Source: VRUE01 sp963699215 (lineage in GTDB: Bacteria > Actinomycetota > Thermoleophilia > Solirubrobacterales > 70-9). From it: DNA of 64,000 nucleotides. The position numbers and the translations under genes were made by a program. Positions 33,737-43,768 of this stretch are shown piece by piece (position 1 is the first letter of the stretch; the number at the start of each line of letters is the position of its first letter). Below the pieces are notes generated by a model, which ran no database searches, had not been told where the DNA came from, and saw only the letters and a list, made by a program, of their open reading frames with translations. The stretch covers positions 620,001 to 684,000 of the forward strand of contig OY969422.1 in NCBI GenBank assembly GCA_963699215.1, given 5' to 3'.

Positions 33737-34609
33737 TCAGCCGCGCAGCACTTCGACCGCGATCCTGGCGGTCTCGGTGGGGCTTTCGCCCACCCGCACG
33801 CCCTTGGCCTCGAGCGCTTCCTTCTTCGCCTGCGCCGTCCCCGAGGAGCCGGAGATGATCGCGCCGGCGTGGCCCATCTGCTTGCCGGGAGGCGCGGTGA
33901 AGCCGGCGATGTAGGCAACCACGGGCTTGGAGATGTCCGAGGCGATGAACTCTGCCGCCCGCTCCTCGGCGTCGCCGCCGATCTCGCCGACCATCACGAT
34001 CAGCTCGGTCTCCGGGTCGGCCTCGTAGAGCTCGAGGATGTCGATGAAGTCCGAGCCGATTATCGGGTCGCCGCCGATGCCGACGATCGAGGAGTTGCCC
34101 TCGCCCGCCTGCTTCAGCTCGTTGCCGATCTGGTAGGTCAGCGTCCCCGACTTGGAGACGACGCCGATCTTGCCCGGGTCGAAGAACTGGGCCGGGATGA
34201 TGCCGACGTTGGCCTTGCCGGGCGAGAGCACGCCGGGGCAGTTCGGCCCGATCAGCCGCACCCCCGCCTCCTTCGCCTTCCAGTAGGTCTTCAGCATGTC
34301 GAGCACCGGGATCCCCTCGGTGATCGCGATCACCGTCTCGACCCCGGACTCGATCGCCTCGTCGATCGCCGGCGCGGCGAAGCGCGCCGGGACGAAGATC
34401 ATCGAGGTGTTGGCGCCCTCCTGCTCGACCGCCTCGCGGATCGAGTCGAAGACCGGCACGCCCTCGACGTCCTGGCCGCCCTTGCCCGGCGTGACGCCCG
34501 CCACCAGGTCGGTTCCGTACGCCTGGTTGCGCAGCCCGTGGAAGGAGCCCTCGCGGCCGGTCAGGCCGGAGACGACGAGCTTCGTCTCCTTGTCGACGAC
34601 GATCGACAT
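33737..34609 (-). CDS. sucD: Succinyl-CoA ligase, alpha subunit
   Basis: 290 aa. The CoA-binding domain begins KLVVSGLTGREGSFHGLRNQ, with TPGKGGQDVEGVPVFDSIRE. VRLIGPNCPGVLSPGK and GVVSKSGTLTYQI follow. The phosphohistidine loop is GHAGAIISGSSGTAQAK. The sequence is intact. It starts on the last base of the sucC stop codon. It interconverts succinyl-CoA and succinate with nucleotide phosphorylation in the TCA cycle. Confidence 0.95.
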   Translation of the reverse strand: MSIVVDKETKLVVSGLTGREGSFHGLRNQAYGTDLVAGVTPGKGGQDVEGVPVFDSIREAVEQEGANTSMIFVPARFAAPAIDEAIESGVETVIAITEGIPVLDMLKTYWKAKEAGVRLIGPNCPGVLSPGKANVGIIPAQFFDPGKIGVVSKSGTLTYQIGNELKQAGEGNSSIVGIGGDPIIGSDFIDILELYEADPETELIVMVGEIGGDAEERAAEFIASDISKPVVAYIAGFTAPPGKQMGHAGAIISGSSGTAQAKKEALEAKGVRVGESPTETARIAVEVLRG

Positions 34610-35779
34610 CAGCCGCTCGCCCCCGCCAGCTCGACGACCTTCTGCGCGGCGCCGAGCATCGTCGTCTCCTGGTGCAGGTTGGACAGCCCCGCCCCGGCGA
34701 GGATCTCCAGCCCCTCCTCGGAGTTGGTGCCGTCGAGGCGGACGACCAGCGGCACGCTCGAGGTCGAGCTGCGAGGAAGCCTCGACGATGCCCTTGGCGA
34801 TCTCGTCGCAGCGGGTGATCCCGCCGAAGATGTTGAAGAGGATCGCCGTGACCTTCTCGTCCGAGACGATCACGGTCGAGCGCGTCGACGATCGCGTCCG
34901 CCTTCGAGCCGCCCCCGGCGTCGAGGAAGTTGGCCGGGGCGCCGCCCGCCTGGGCGACGACGTCGAGGGTCGACATGCAGAGGCCGGCGCCGTTGGCGAG
35001 GATGCCGACGTTGCCGTCGAGCTTGACGTAGGTGAGGCCCTTCTCGCGCGCCATCGCCTCCTGCGGGTCGTCGATCGACTCGGCGTCGAGCTCGGCCAGG
35101 TCCTCGTGGCGGTAGAGGGCGTTGCCGTCGATCGTCACCTTGGCGTCGAGGGCGACGACCTCGCGGTCGGCGGTGACGATCAGCGGGTTGACCTCGATCA
35201 GCGTCGCGTCCTCGCCCTGGGCGGTCTCGGCCAGCTTCGCCAGGATCTCGGCGGCCTCGTCGAGCGCGTCCTCCGCCAGCCCGGCGGCCGCGACGATCGG
35301 CCGCGCCTCCGCCGCGGTGAAAGGCCGGGTCGGGTCGATGTGCTCCTTGACCAGCGCCTCGGGGTCCTCGGCGGCGACCGCCTCGATGTCCATGCCGCCC
35401 TTGGCGGAGACCATCGCCAGCAGCTTCTTCTCGCCGCGGTCGAGGATCACCGAGGCGTAGTACTCGTCGGCGATGTCCGAGCCGCCCTCGATCCAGACCT
35501 GGTCGACCCGGAACGGTCCCTCGCCGTGCGGACCGACGATGTCCATGCCGAGGATCGCGCCGGCGTGCGCGCTCGGCCTCCTCGCTGTCGGCGGCGATCT
35601 TGATCCCGCCCGCCTTGCCGCGGCCGCCGATCAGTACCTGGGCCTTGATCGCGCAGGGATAGCCGATCCGCTCCGCCGCGGCGACCGCCTCGCTCGACCG
35701 TGGAGGCGACCTCGCCGCTCGGCACGGCGACGCCGTGCGCGGCGAATAGCTGCTTGCCCTGATACTCGAGAAGATCCAT
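34609..35779 (-). CDS. sucC: Succinyl-CoA ligase, beta subunit (four single-base insertions)
   Basis: Starts MDLLEYQGKQLFAAHGVAVP at 35779. Joining four frames gives the full ATP-grasp protein: CAIKAQVLIGGRGKAGGIKI, GPFRVDQVWIEGGSDIADEY, EVNPLIVTADREVVALDAK, NVGILANGAGLCMSTLDVVA, AILFNIFGGITRCDEIAKGI, and the C-terminus to LAGASG. Breaks lie near 35692, 35571, 34873 and 34756. In three of them a C[G]CTCG context contains one extra G (plus strand). Since sucD is intact and the pair is normally essential, sequence error is the best explanation. Confidence 0.9.
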
Positions 35780-35822
35780 AGCGGTCGGCGCCCCCTGCCG
35801 GGTGCGGGCGGCAGCCTATAAG

Positions 35823-36518
35823 ATGCCGCGCCCCGTGCCTCTCCCCGCTCTGAAATCCATCAACTGGGTGACCACCGACTGCTACGGCACCCTGATCGAT
35901 TGGGAGAAAGGCATCGTCGAAGCCTGCAAGAAAGAGGCGGCGAAGGACGGCTTCAGCTTCGAGGAGGGGCCGTTCCTCGCCCGCTTCATGGAAGTGCAGG
36001 CCGAAATCATGGCCGGCTCCTACGAGCTGTACGCCGAGGTCCTGCGCCGCACGATCGTCAAGGTCGCCCGCGAGGTCGGCTGGGAGATCGAGCCCTCGCG
36101 CGCCCAGTTCCTGCCCAACAGCGTCGCCTACTGGCTGCCCTTCCGCGAGGCCAACGCGGCGATGGACCGGCTCGGCAAACGCTACGAGATCGGGATCATC
36201 TCCAACATCGACGACAAACTGCTCGGCATCTCCCGCCGCCACCTGCGCACCGAACTCGACCTCGTCGTCACCGCCCAGCAGGTGCGCAGCTACAAGCCCG
36301 ACCCCGTCCACTTCAAAGAGTGCGCGCGGCGGATCGGCGGCAAAAAAGGCTGGGTCCACATCGGCTGCGACTACACGACCGACGTCGCGCCGCTGCTGAA
36401 GATGAAGGTGCCGGTGATCTGGGTCAACCGCCACGGCGAGAAGCTCGAAGGCCGCAAAGCGCCCAGCGCTACGGTGAAGAACTTCCGCGACGCGGCCAAA
36501 AAGCTCGGCGCGTCCTAG
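35823..36518 (+). CDS. HAD-superfamily hydrolase, haloacid dehalogenase type II-like
   Basis: About 231 aa from ATG 35823. Motif I is WVTTDCYGTLIDWEKG, motif II is GIISNIDDKLLG, the Lys is in VRSYKPDPVHFKECARRIGG, and motif IV is VHIGCDYTTDVAPLLKMKVP. The order and cap type match L-2-haloacid dehalogenase-like and related phosphatases. It is divergent from sucC across 43 bp. Substrate unknown. Confidence 0.8.
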   Translation: MPRPVPLPALKSINWVTTDCYGTLIDWEKGIVEACKKEAAKDGFSFEEGPFLARFMEVQAEIMAGSYELYAEVLRRTIVKVAREVGWEIEPSRAQFLPNSVAYWLPFREANAAMDRLGKRYEIGIISNIDDKLLGISRRHLRTELDLVVTAQQVRSYKPDPVHFKECARRIGGKKGWVHIGCDYTTDVAPLLKMKVPVIWVNRHGEKLEGRKAPSATVKNFRDAAKKLGAS

Positions 36519-36605
36519 AGCGTCTTCTAGCGTTCCGCTTCGCAACTTCGCCCCAGGCGACGGTTTCGACCCTGTAGTCGCTCGGCGCCCGGCGATCCGT
36601 ACTCG

Positions 36606-38433
36606 ATGGACCGATTCGGCCACACCCGACTGTCTTCGCGCGCCCGCCTGTCGACCGCGGCGGCGCTGCTAGTCCTGCTCTGCGCGCTGGCCCTGAGCGT
36701 CGCCCGGGCAGGCGCCGTCGACGCCGAAGAAGAACCGCCGCTCAACCCCAACAGCGAGCCGCCGAGCTTCGTCGTGATCCAGACCGACGACCAGACCCTC
36801 GACGGGCTCTACGCGACGTTCAGCGCCTTTCCCGGCGCGGCGGAGACGCGGTCGATGCCGAACACGCTCGACCTGATCGGCAAACGGGGCATGACCTTCA
36901 ACCGCTACTACGTCCCCTATCCCCTCTGCTGCCCCTCGCGGGTCAGCCTGCTGACCGGCCGCTACGCCCACAACACACGGGGTCAAGGGCAACATCCAGC
37001 CCAACGGCGGCTACTTCGGCTTCTCCTTCCGGGCCGCGGCCTCGCACAACATCGCCACCTGGCTGCAGGGCGCCGGCTACCGCACGATCCACATCGGCAA
37101 GTTCCTCAACGGCTACGGCGACGAGCCCTACGACAACGGGACCTCGGTGCCGCCGGGCTGGAATGCCTGGCACACGGTGCTCAAAGCCGACACCAACCAC
37201 TACTTCTACGGCTACACGCTCAACAACAACGGCGAGCTCAGCGCCCCCTACGGCGAATCGGGCAGCTGGGAACCGCGCGAGTACGGCATCCGCGACGACT
37301 TCGGCTGCCCCTTCACCCCGATCGAAAGGCCCTGCCTCTACGCGACCGACATCTTCAACTGGATGGCGCGGGAAGAGATGCTGGGCACGTCGCCCGAACA
37401 GCCCTTCTACCTGCAGCTCGACTACACCGCGCCGCACGGCGACTTCCGCCGCCCGGCGGGACCCGAGCCGGCGCCGCGTCACTACGACTGGTTCAAGGGG
37501 GCGCGCCTGCCGCACGACCGCTCCGAAGGCTTCGACGAGGGCAACGTCACCGACAAGCCGCGCTTCATCCGCGACGCGCCCCATCTGACGCCGAACGAGA
37601 AGCACACCTACCGCGTCTACTACGAGAAGCAGCTCGACTCGCTGCGCGCGGTCGACGACGGCGTCAAACAGGTGATCGACACGCTCGGGCAGATGCACCG
37701 CCTGCGCAACACCTACGTCATCTTCACCTCCGACAACGGCTTCTTCTTCGGCGAGCACCGCCTGCTCGGCGGCAAGTTCCTCTCCTACGAGCCGGCGACC
37801 CACCTGCCGTTCCTGATCCGCGGCCCCGGGATCGAGCCGGACAGCTCGACCGGCGAGCTGGCGGCGAACATCGACGTCGCCCCGACCATCCTCGAGCTGG
37901 CCGGGGTCGAAGCGGACAAGAGCATCGACGGCCGCTCGCTGGTCCCCTTCCTGCGCGATCCGGAGCTGCGCAGCCGCCGCCCGATCCTCTTCGAGTCTTT
38001 CGTCGAGACCAGCGACGTCGAAGCGCAGGGAGCGATCTCGCGGGCGGGCGCGGGCAAGCGGGCGCGGCGCGGCGGCGAAGCGACCGCCTCGCTCCTGGCG
38101 CCGCCGAAGGACTACGCCGGGATCCGGCTCGGCCCCTACAAGTACATCGCCTGGCCGACCGGCGAGAAGGAGCTCTACGACATCAACAAGGACCCCTACG
38201 AGCTCAACAACATCGCCAAGGTGCCGAACTTCTACCCGATCCGCAACTTCCTCCACCGGCAGATGAAGCGGATGATCGACTGCGTCGGCGGGACCTGCCG
38301 CGAAACGACCCCGGCGCTCCCGCTCACCCGCGTCGAGTTCCAGCGCTTACAAGCCCAGAAACGTAAGGAACAGCGCGAACGGGAACAGCAGCGGGAAAAA
38401 GAACGCCGGGAAAAAGAACGCGATCGCCGGTAG
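36606..38433 (+). CDS. Exported sulfatase (arylsulfatase family), one frameshift
   Basis: An exported protein (ALLVLLCALALSVARAGAVD) of about 608 aa. PSFVVIQTDDQTLDGLYATF has the metal-binding Asp pair. YPLCCPSRVSLLTGRYAHNT carries the C-x-P-S-R motif whose Cys is converted to formylglycine. One break near 36977 (AACACACGGGG, one extra base) separates this from the rest: GYRTIHIGKFLNGYG, FYLQLDYTAPHGDF, IFTSDNGFFFGEHRLLGGK (the DNG metal motif) and NIDVAPTILELAGVEADKSI. The C-terminus is a charged Arg/Glu/Lys helix. It probably acts on sulfated sugars outside the cell. Confidence 0.85.
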
Positions 38434-38522
38434 GGGACGGGGAGTCCCCTGAGCGGGCGGATACTCAAAACGGCGGTCTTATTAGATCGCCGTTTGTCCG
38501 AGCAGGGGACTCCCCGTCCCCT
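38432..38522. terminator. Hairpin E5: nested double stem-loop between convergent genes
   Basis: A perfect 20-bp outer stem (38432-38451 with 38503-38522) encloses an inner stem of 11 pairs (AAACGGCG... with ...CGCCGTTT; loop TTATTA). The linker carries GGATACTCAA. The outer arms include bases of both flanking stop codons (sulfatase and biotin carboxylase), so it is a bidirectional terminator by position. The core is repeated at 50503-50593. Confidence 0.7.
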
Positions 38523-40285
38523 ACTCGATCACGGCTAAGACGTCGCCGCTGCTCACCGCTGCCCCTTCGGCCACGTTCAAGCTGGTGACCTTGCCGGAGC
38601 GGTGGGCGGCGATCTCGTTCTCCATCTTCATCGCCTCGATCACGCAGATCAGGTCGCCCTCGGACACTTCGGCGCCTTGCTCCACAGCCGACCTTCAGGA
38701 CGGTGCCCTGCAGGGGCGAAGGCAACGACTCGCTCGACGCGCTGGGGCCGCCGCCAGCTTTGCGCTCACGCTTCGGCGGCTTGCGACCGCCTGCGGCGAC
38801 GGCGCCCGGATTGCCCGCGGCCGTCTCGCCGATCACCTTGACGTCGAAGAGCTTGCCGGAGACCTCGACCTTGTAGTCGCGGGCGACGACCTCGGCGCCC
38901 TCCGCGGACCTCGGGTGCCTCCGCCTCCTGCGGCGCGGTCGTCTTCAGCCAGTCGCGGTCCTCCATCAGGTCGCGGCAGGTCTCCCCCTTGGCCCACTGC
39001 TCGGTGGCGAGGATCGCCTCGTGGAAGGGAATCAGCGTGGTCAGGCCGCCAATCTCGTACTCGCCGAGGGCGCGCAGCATGCGGCGCGTCGCGTGCTCGC
39101 GGTCGACGTCCCAGACGATCAGCTTGGCGACCATCGGGTCGTACATCGGCGTCACCTCGGAGCCCGCCTCGACCCCGGAGTCGACCCGCACGCCGGGACC
39201 GGCCGGCTCGCGGTAGGTCGTGATTGCGCCCGGCGCCGGGGCGAACTTCTTGTGCGCCGCCTCGGCGTTGATCCGGCACTCGATCGCGTGCCCGCGCAGC
39301 TCGACCTCGTCCTGGGAGACCGAGAGCGCCTCGCCGGCGGCGACCAGGACCTGCTCGCGGACGATGTCGACGCCGGTGACCATCTCGGTCACGCAGTGCT
39401 CGACCTGCACCCGCGTGTTCATCTCGAGGAAGAAGTACTCCTCGCCGACCTGCATCCCCTCGACCGTGCCGGCGCCGCGGTAGCCGACCGCGGCTGCGGC
39501 GTCGGTGGCGATCTTGCCGATCCGCTCGCGCATCTCCTCGTCGACCTGCGGGCCGGGCGCCTCCTCGATCACCTTCTGGTGGCGGCGCTGGATCGAGCAG
39601 TCGCGCTCGCCGAGGTGGATCACGTTGCCGTGCGAGTCGGCCAGCACCTGGACCTCGACGTGGCGCGGGTCCTCGAGGTAGCGCTCGACGTAGACGCGGT
39701 CGTCGGAAAAGAACTTCTCGCCTTCGCGGGCGGCGCCCTCGAAGGCCTCCTCGAGGTCGTCCGGCGTCATCGCGACGCGGAAGCCCTTGCCGCCACCGCC
39801 GCCCGCTGCCTTGCAGGCGACCGGGTAGCCGGCCTCCTCGGCCTGCGCCTTCGGCCGCCTCGACGTCGGCTGCCGGCTCGGTCGCGCCCGGGACGATCGG
39901 CACGCCGGCCTCGGCCATGATCTCGCGAGCGCGGGTCTTCGACCCCATCGCTTCGATCGCCTCCGGCGGGCGGGCCGATGAAGACGAGCTCGGCCTCGGC
40001 GCAGGCGCGGGCGAAGTCGGCGTTCTCGGCGAGGAAGCCGTAGCCGGGGTGGATCGCCTCGGCACCGGCCTGCTTGGCGGTCTCGATGATCTTCGGGATG
40101 TTCAGGTAGCTCTCGGCCGGGACCGCGGGGCCGATCAGAAAGGCCTCGTCGGCCTCACGCACGTGCGGCGCCTCGCGGTCGATCTCCGAGTAGACGGCGA
40201 CGGACCCGATTCCCATCTCCTTCAGCGTCCGCGCGACCCGGATCGCGATCTCGCCGCGGTTGGCTATCAAGACTTTCTCGAACAC
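38521..40285 (-). CDS. accC: Acyl/acetyl-CoA carboxylase biotin carboxylase-BCCP subunit, frameshifted
   Basis: GTG 40285 starts VFEKVLIANRGEIAIRVART. Across frames it has AIHPGYGFLAENADFARACA, GGKGFRVAMTPDDLEEAFEG, RHVEVQVLADSHGNVIHLGE, RDCSIQRRHQKVIEEAPGPQ and FLEMNTRVQVEHCVTEMVTG, all biotin carboxylase motifs. The C-terminal biotinyl domain has VIEAMKMENEIAA. The total of about 586 aa matches actinobacterial AccA3-type fused alpha subunits. Breaks at about 39967, 39851, 38910 and 38692 are single extra bases. The carboxyltransferase beta subunit is not in the window. Confidence 0.9.
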
Positions 40286-40332
40286 GGGGGCGCACTCTAT
40301 TAACGCGGCACGCGGAATAGGCTGCCGCCCTC

Positions 40333-41142
40333 GTGTCGATCGAGCTACAGAGCCACTCGACCGTGTCCGACGGGCAGCTGGCGCCGGCCGGGGTCGTCGA
40401 GGAAGCCGCAAAGGCTGGCGTCACCACGCTGGCGCTAACGGATCACGATGCGATCGCCGGTGTGCCCGAGGCGGCAGAGGCAGCCGCGCGCCTGGGGGTC
40501 GAGCTGGTGCCCGCGATCGAGATGTCCTGCGTGCACGAGTACGCCGAAGACCTGCACGTCTGCGGGTACTGGGTCGACCTGGAGAAGATTGCCCCCGCTT
40601 GCGAGCGGGCGCAGCAGGAGCGGGTCTCGCGGGCCGGAGAGATCGTCGAGAAGCTGCGCGGCGAGGGCTTCGAGCTGACCCTGGACGACGCGGTGCGCGA
40701 GGCCGGCGACGCGCTCTCGATCGGACGGCCGCATATCGCCCGCGCGGCGGGAGCCAGCGGCGACCTCGGCCCCTTCTTCGAGGAGTACCTGGTGCCGGGA
40801 GCAAAGGCGTTCGTGCCGCGTCGCTGGCCGACCGCCGAGCAGGCGGTCGAGGTGATCAAGGAAGCCGGCGGAGTCGCCGTCGTCGCCCACCCCTACTGGG
40901 ACATCTCGGAACCAAGCGAGGTCGACGAGCTGATCCGCGCCCTCGACGTCGACGGGGTCGAGACCTTCTACCCGACCCACAGCAGGGAGCAGACCGAGCA
41001 CCTGCTGGCGCTCTGCGACGAGCTCGGCCTGATCCCGACCGCCTCCTCCGACTACCACGGGCCGACCCACAAGACGTTCGCCGAGTTCGGGGCCTACGAC
41101 ACCTACGGCCTCGCCGAGCCGCAGGTCCCCGCCAAGCCCTGA
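40333..41142 (+). CDS. PHP-domain phosphoesterase (YciV/RNase AM-like)
   Basis: 269 aa from GTG 40333. Metal-binding motifs are in order: LQSHSTVSDGQLAP, TTLALTDHDAIAGV, EMSCVHEYAEDLHVCGYW, RPHIARAAG, VVAHPYWDI and ASSDYHGPTHK. The insertion after DHD with the DAVREAG region matches the YciV family, which includes RNase AM and 3',5'-nucleoside bisphosphate phosphatase. It is divergent from accC. Confidence 0.82.
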   Translation: MSIELQSHSTVSDGQLAPAGVVEEAAKAGVTTLALTDHDAIAGVPEAAEAAARLGVELVPAIEMSCVHEYAEDLHVCGYWVDLEKIAPACERAQQERVSRAGEIVEKLRGEGFELTLDDAVREAGDALSIGRPHIARAAGASGDLGPFFEEYLVPGAKAFVPRRWPTAEQAVEVIKEAGGVAVVAHPYWDISEPSEVDELIRALDVDGVETFYPTHSREQTEHLLALCDELGLIPTASSDYHGPTHKTFAEFGAYDTYGLAEPQVPAKP

Positions 41143-41146
41143 TCTA

Positions 41147-41160
41147 TTAGGGTGCCCTAA
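41147..41160. promoter_or_regulatory. DtxR/IdeR-like box 1
   Basis: TTAGGGTGCCCTAA is a palindrome of two TTAGGG half-sites around TG. It ends two bases before the ATG of the DUF2470 gene. Its half-sites resemble those of the actinobacterial IdeR/DtxR consensus (TTAGGTTAG...). Identical copies occur at 41516 and 44614 and a complement-centred copy at 44575. Confidence 0.7.
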
Positions 41161-41162
41161 TC

Positions 41163-41470
41163 ATGAAGCCGGGGGACCCAGTCAGCGAAGGAGCCGCGGG
41201 GGCGATCGCGCACCTCAACGACGATCACGCCGACGCGCTGCTCGAGATGGCGCGCGCGCTCGGCGGCAGCCCGGCGGCGACCGCGGCGCGCTGCGTCGAT
41301 GCCGACCGCACCGGCCTCGACCTGGTCGTGCAGACGCCCGCCGGCGAGAGCGCGGTGCGCGTTCCCTACGACGAGCCGATCGACGGCCCGACGGCTTGCG
41401 CAAAGCGACGGTCAAGCTCGCCCAGCGCGCCCGCGCCGAGCTGAGCGGCGACCCTGAGCCCGCTGCCTGA
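41163..41470 (+). CDS. DUF2470 (HugZ C-terminal-like) protein, frameshifted near the end
   Basis: About 102 aa. GAAGAIAHLNDDHADALLEM is the DUF2470 signature, the domain found at the C-terminus of HugZ-type heme oxygenases and pyridoxamine oxidase-like heme-binding proteins. The His pair (HLN...H) contacts heme in HugZ-like proteins. After DGPTA (about 41395) the frame must shift to read GLRKATVKLAQRARAELSG, the normal domain end, with stop at 41470. The iron box ends two bases before the ATG, so the mRNA may be leaderless or the true start slightly different. Confidence 0.75.
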
Positions 41471-41515
41471 AGCCGCCTCCAGTCGTCTTCGGCTACCCTA
41501 ATTCGGTAAACCTAA

Positions 41516-41529
41516 TTAGGGTGCCCTAA
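41516..41529. promoter_or_regulatory. DtxR/IdeR-like box 2
   Basis: A second exact TTAGGGTGCCCTAA, 40 bp before the monooxygenase start. A/T-rich sequence with partial half-sites (ACCCTAATTCGGTAAACCTAA) precedes it, where the promoter probably lies. Confidence 0.72.
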
Positions 41530-41569
41530 ATACAGACTTACCCGGGCGCCACTCGAAAGGAGCGGGACC

Positions 41570-41869
41570 TTGGTAGTCACGATGAACGTCGTCCAGGTGA
41601 AAGAGGAGCGCCGGGAGGCGTTCGAGCGGGCCTTCCTCGAGCGCGAGAGCCACGTCCACAAAGCCGAGGGCTTCGCCGGCTTCGAGCTGCTGCGCCGCGA
41701 CACCGAGGGCGAGTACATCGTGCTCAGCCGCTGGCAGAGCGAGGAGGCCTTCCGTGCCTGGGTCAACAGCGACCTCTTCAAGCTCAGCCACCGCCACGCC
41801 GACGGCGAGCTCGCCCACGGCAGCGAGGTGCGCCTCTACGAGGTGATCGACGCCAAGGTGCCCGCCTAG
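41570..41869 (+). CDS. Heme-degrading monooxygenase, IsdG/MhuD/HmoB type
   Basis: A 99-aa ABM-fold protein. GAAAGGAG at 41554-41561 places the start at TTG 41570 (ATG 41582 is inside). VTMNVVQVKEERREAFERAF has the active-site Asn (residue 6). FAGFELLRRDTEGEYIVLSR and FRAWVNSDLFKLSHRHADGE carry the Trp (about 64) and His (about 74) of the IsdG triad. It would open the heme ring in the cytoplasm to free iron. It heads a unit with heme ABC genes two bases downstream and follows an iron box. Confidence 0.85.
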   Translation: MVVTMNVVQVKEERREAFERAFLERESHVHKAEGFAGFELLRRDTEGEYIVLSRWQSEEAFRAWVNSDLFKLSHRHADGELAHGSEVRLYEVIDAKVPA

Positions 41870-41871
41870 CG

Positions 41872-42774
41872 ATGAGGCCCGCCTTGCGCTCGCTGAAGGC
41901 TTTTCGCCCCTATGGGGGGTACAAGGCTCCATTGGCGGTGGTGCTGGCGCTGGTGGCGCTTGCCGCGCCCGCTGCGGCGCAGGCGGCGCCACAGCGGATC
42001 GTCACGCTGACCCCGTTCGGCGCCAACACGCTGGTCAAGCTCGGCGTCGAGCCGGTCGGCATCGGCCAGACGCTCGGCGGGCAGGAACGCTTCTCACCGA
42101 AGCTCGAACGACGTCGAGACGCTGCCCCTCTCCCACCCCAACGGGCCCAACCTCGAGCAGCTCGCCTCGCTCGACCCCGACCTGGTGCTCTCCTCGCCGA
42201 CCTGGGCGAAAGGGAACGAGTCGATGGGCGACCTCGGCATCGACGTCCTCGATCCACGAGCCGCGCGACGTCAACGGGGCCTTCGGCCAGACACTGCGCG
42301 ATCGGCCGCTCGTCGGCAGGCAGAAGCGGGCCAAGGCGCTGGTCGAGCTCGATGAAGAAGAGCGTGGCGGCGGGCGCGCCAGGGGAATCGAGGAGCGCCC
42401 GACGGTGATGCTGATCCTCGGCGTCGGCCGCACCCCCTTCACCTTCCTGCCCAACAGCTGGGGCGGCGACCTCGTCGACCAAGGCCGGTGGCAAGCTGCT
42501 GACCGGCGGCGTCAGCTCGAGCTCCGGCTTCGAGCGGATCTCCGACGAGGTCGTGGTCGCCGAAGACCCGGACGTGATCATCGCCGTCCCGCACGCCAAC
42601 GAGGAGGACATCCCCAGCCTGACCGAGTACCTGCGCACCAACCCGGCCTGGTCGAGCACCTCGGCGGCGCGGAACGACCGCATCTACATCTCGGTCGACA
42701 ACTCGCTGCTGCAGGCCGGCACCGACGTCGCCCGCACGATCCGCAAGGTCCGGCGCGTCTACCTGAAGAACTGA
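41872..42774 (+). CDS. hmuT: Heme/cobalamin-type ABC substrate-binding protein, frameshifted
   Basis: Joined frames give a periplasmic-binding-protein fold: PQRIVTLTPFGANTLVKLGV, EPVGIGQTLGGQERFSPKL, LSHPNGPNLEQLASLDPDLV, RPTVMLILGVGRTPFTFLP, ISDEVVVAEDPDVIIAVPHA and RNDRIYISVDNSLLQAGTDV. This is the BtuF/HmuT cluster of class III binding proteins. The signal peptide (VVLALVALAAPAAAQAA) has no lipobox Cys, which is odd for an ABC binding protein in a monoderm. Breaks at about 42109, 42251, 42340 and 42477 are single extra bases, often G after C. Heme as ligand is inferred from the neighbours. Confidence 0.8.
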
Positions 42775-43768
42775 GCTCGCTGGCGCGCCGCACCCTCGTC
42801 TTCGCGGCGCTGCTGGCCGCGCTCGCCGCCGCGACGGTCGCCTCGCTGGCCCTCGGCGCGGTCAAGGTGCCGCTTCGCCGAGGTGATCGACATCGTCTTC
42901 GGCAAAGGGGCAGGCGGGCCCGACGCAGCAGATCGTCGAGACGCTGCGCCTGCCGCGCACGGTCGAGGCGCTGATCGTCGGCGCGGCGCTCGGCATCGCC
43001 GGCGCGATCCTGCAGGGGGCGCTCGCCAACCCGCTCGCCTCGCCCGACGTGATCGGCGTCACCGGCGGCGCCGGCTTCGGCGCGATCCTGATCATCATCC
43101 TCTTCCCCGGCTCGATCGCCCTGCTGCCGGTCGGCGCGCTCTTCTTCGGCCTGCTGGCGGCGGCGCTGGTCTTCGCCTTCGCCTGGTCGGGCGCGCAACC
43201 GCGGCAGCGTCGGCAAGGTGATCCTGGCCGGGATCGCGATCCTCTCGCTGTTCACCGCCGGCACCACCGGGCTGCTCGCCGCCTACCCGGAGCGCGCGCC
43301 CTCGGCGATCTTCTTCATCGCCGGCGGCCTCACCTCGAGCGGCTGGGAGGAGCTGGAGACGATCTGGCCCTACTTCGCCGTCGGCTTCCTCGTCGCCGCT
43401 GCTCCTGATCCGGCCGCTCGACCGGCTCGCGCTCGGCGACGACGTCGCCGCCTCGCTCGGCTCGCGGCCGCACCTGATCCGGCTCGGCGCCGGCGGTCGC
43501 GGCGGCGCTGCTGGCCGCCGCCTCGGCGGCGATCGCCGGCCTGCTCGGCTTCCTCGGCCTGGTCGTCCCCCACGTCGTGCGGATGGCCGGCGGCACCTCC
43601 AGCCACACCTTCGTCGTCCCCGCCTCGGCGATCGGCGGCGCCGCCCTGCTCGCCGCCGGCGACACCCTCGCCCGCACCCTGCGGGCGCCGATCGAGATGC
43701 CGGTCGGCCCCTTCATGGTCCTGCTCGGCGTGCCCCTCTTCCTCTGGCTGCTGCGCAAGGCGGTCTGA
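42771..43768 (+). CDS. hmuU: FecCD-family ABC permease for heme, frameshifted
   Basis: Joined frames read TLVFAALLAALAAATVASLA, TLRLPRTVEALIVGAALGIA, GAILQGALANPLASPDVIGV (the hallmark FecCD segment), TGGAGFGAILIIILFPGSIA, LLGFLGLVVPHVVRMAGG (the ATPase-coupling helix) and PIEMPVGPFMVLLGVPLFLW. About nine or ten helices fit the family. Breaks lie near 42876, 42926, 43197, 43398 and 43490. The only start before the first helix is CTG 42771, which overlaps the hmuT stop, so the initiation codon is uncertain. Confidence 0.82.

Noticed and set aside
31194..35546. A single giant minus-strand protein of about 1450 aa joining sucC, sucD, aminotransferase and ferritin regions
   Set aside because: It is a stop-free path across several genes in wrong frames; the real genes are sucC, sucD, an aminotransferase and two ferritin-like proteins.
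41898..41930. CCCCTATGGGGGGTAC in the hmuT signal-peptide region, resembling the E1-E4 loop
   Set aside because: The flanks are direct, not inverted, repeats (AAGGCT...AAGGCT), so no long stem forms, and the bases are ordinary coding sequence.
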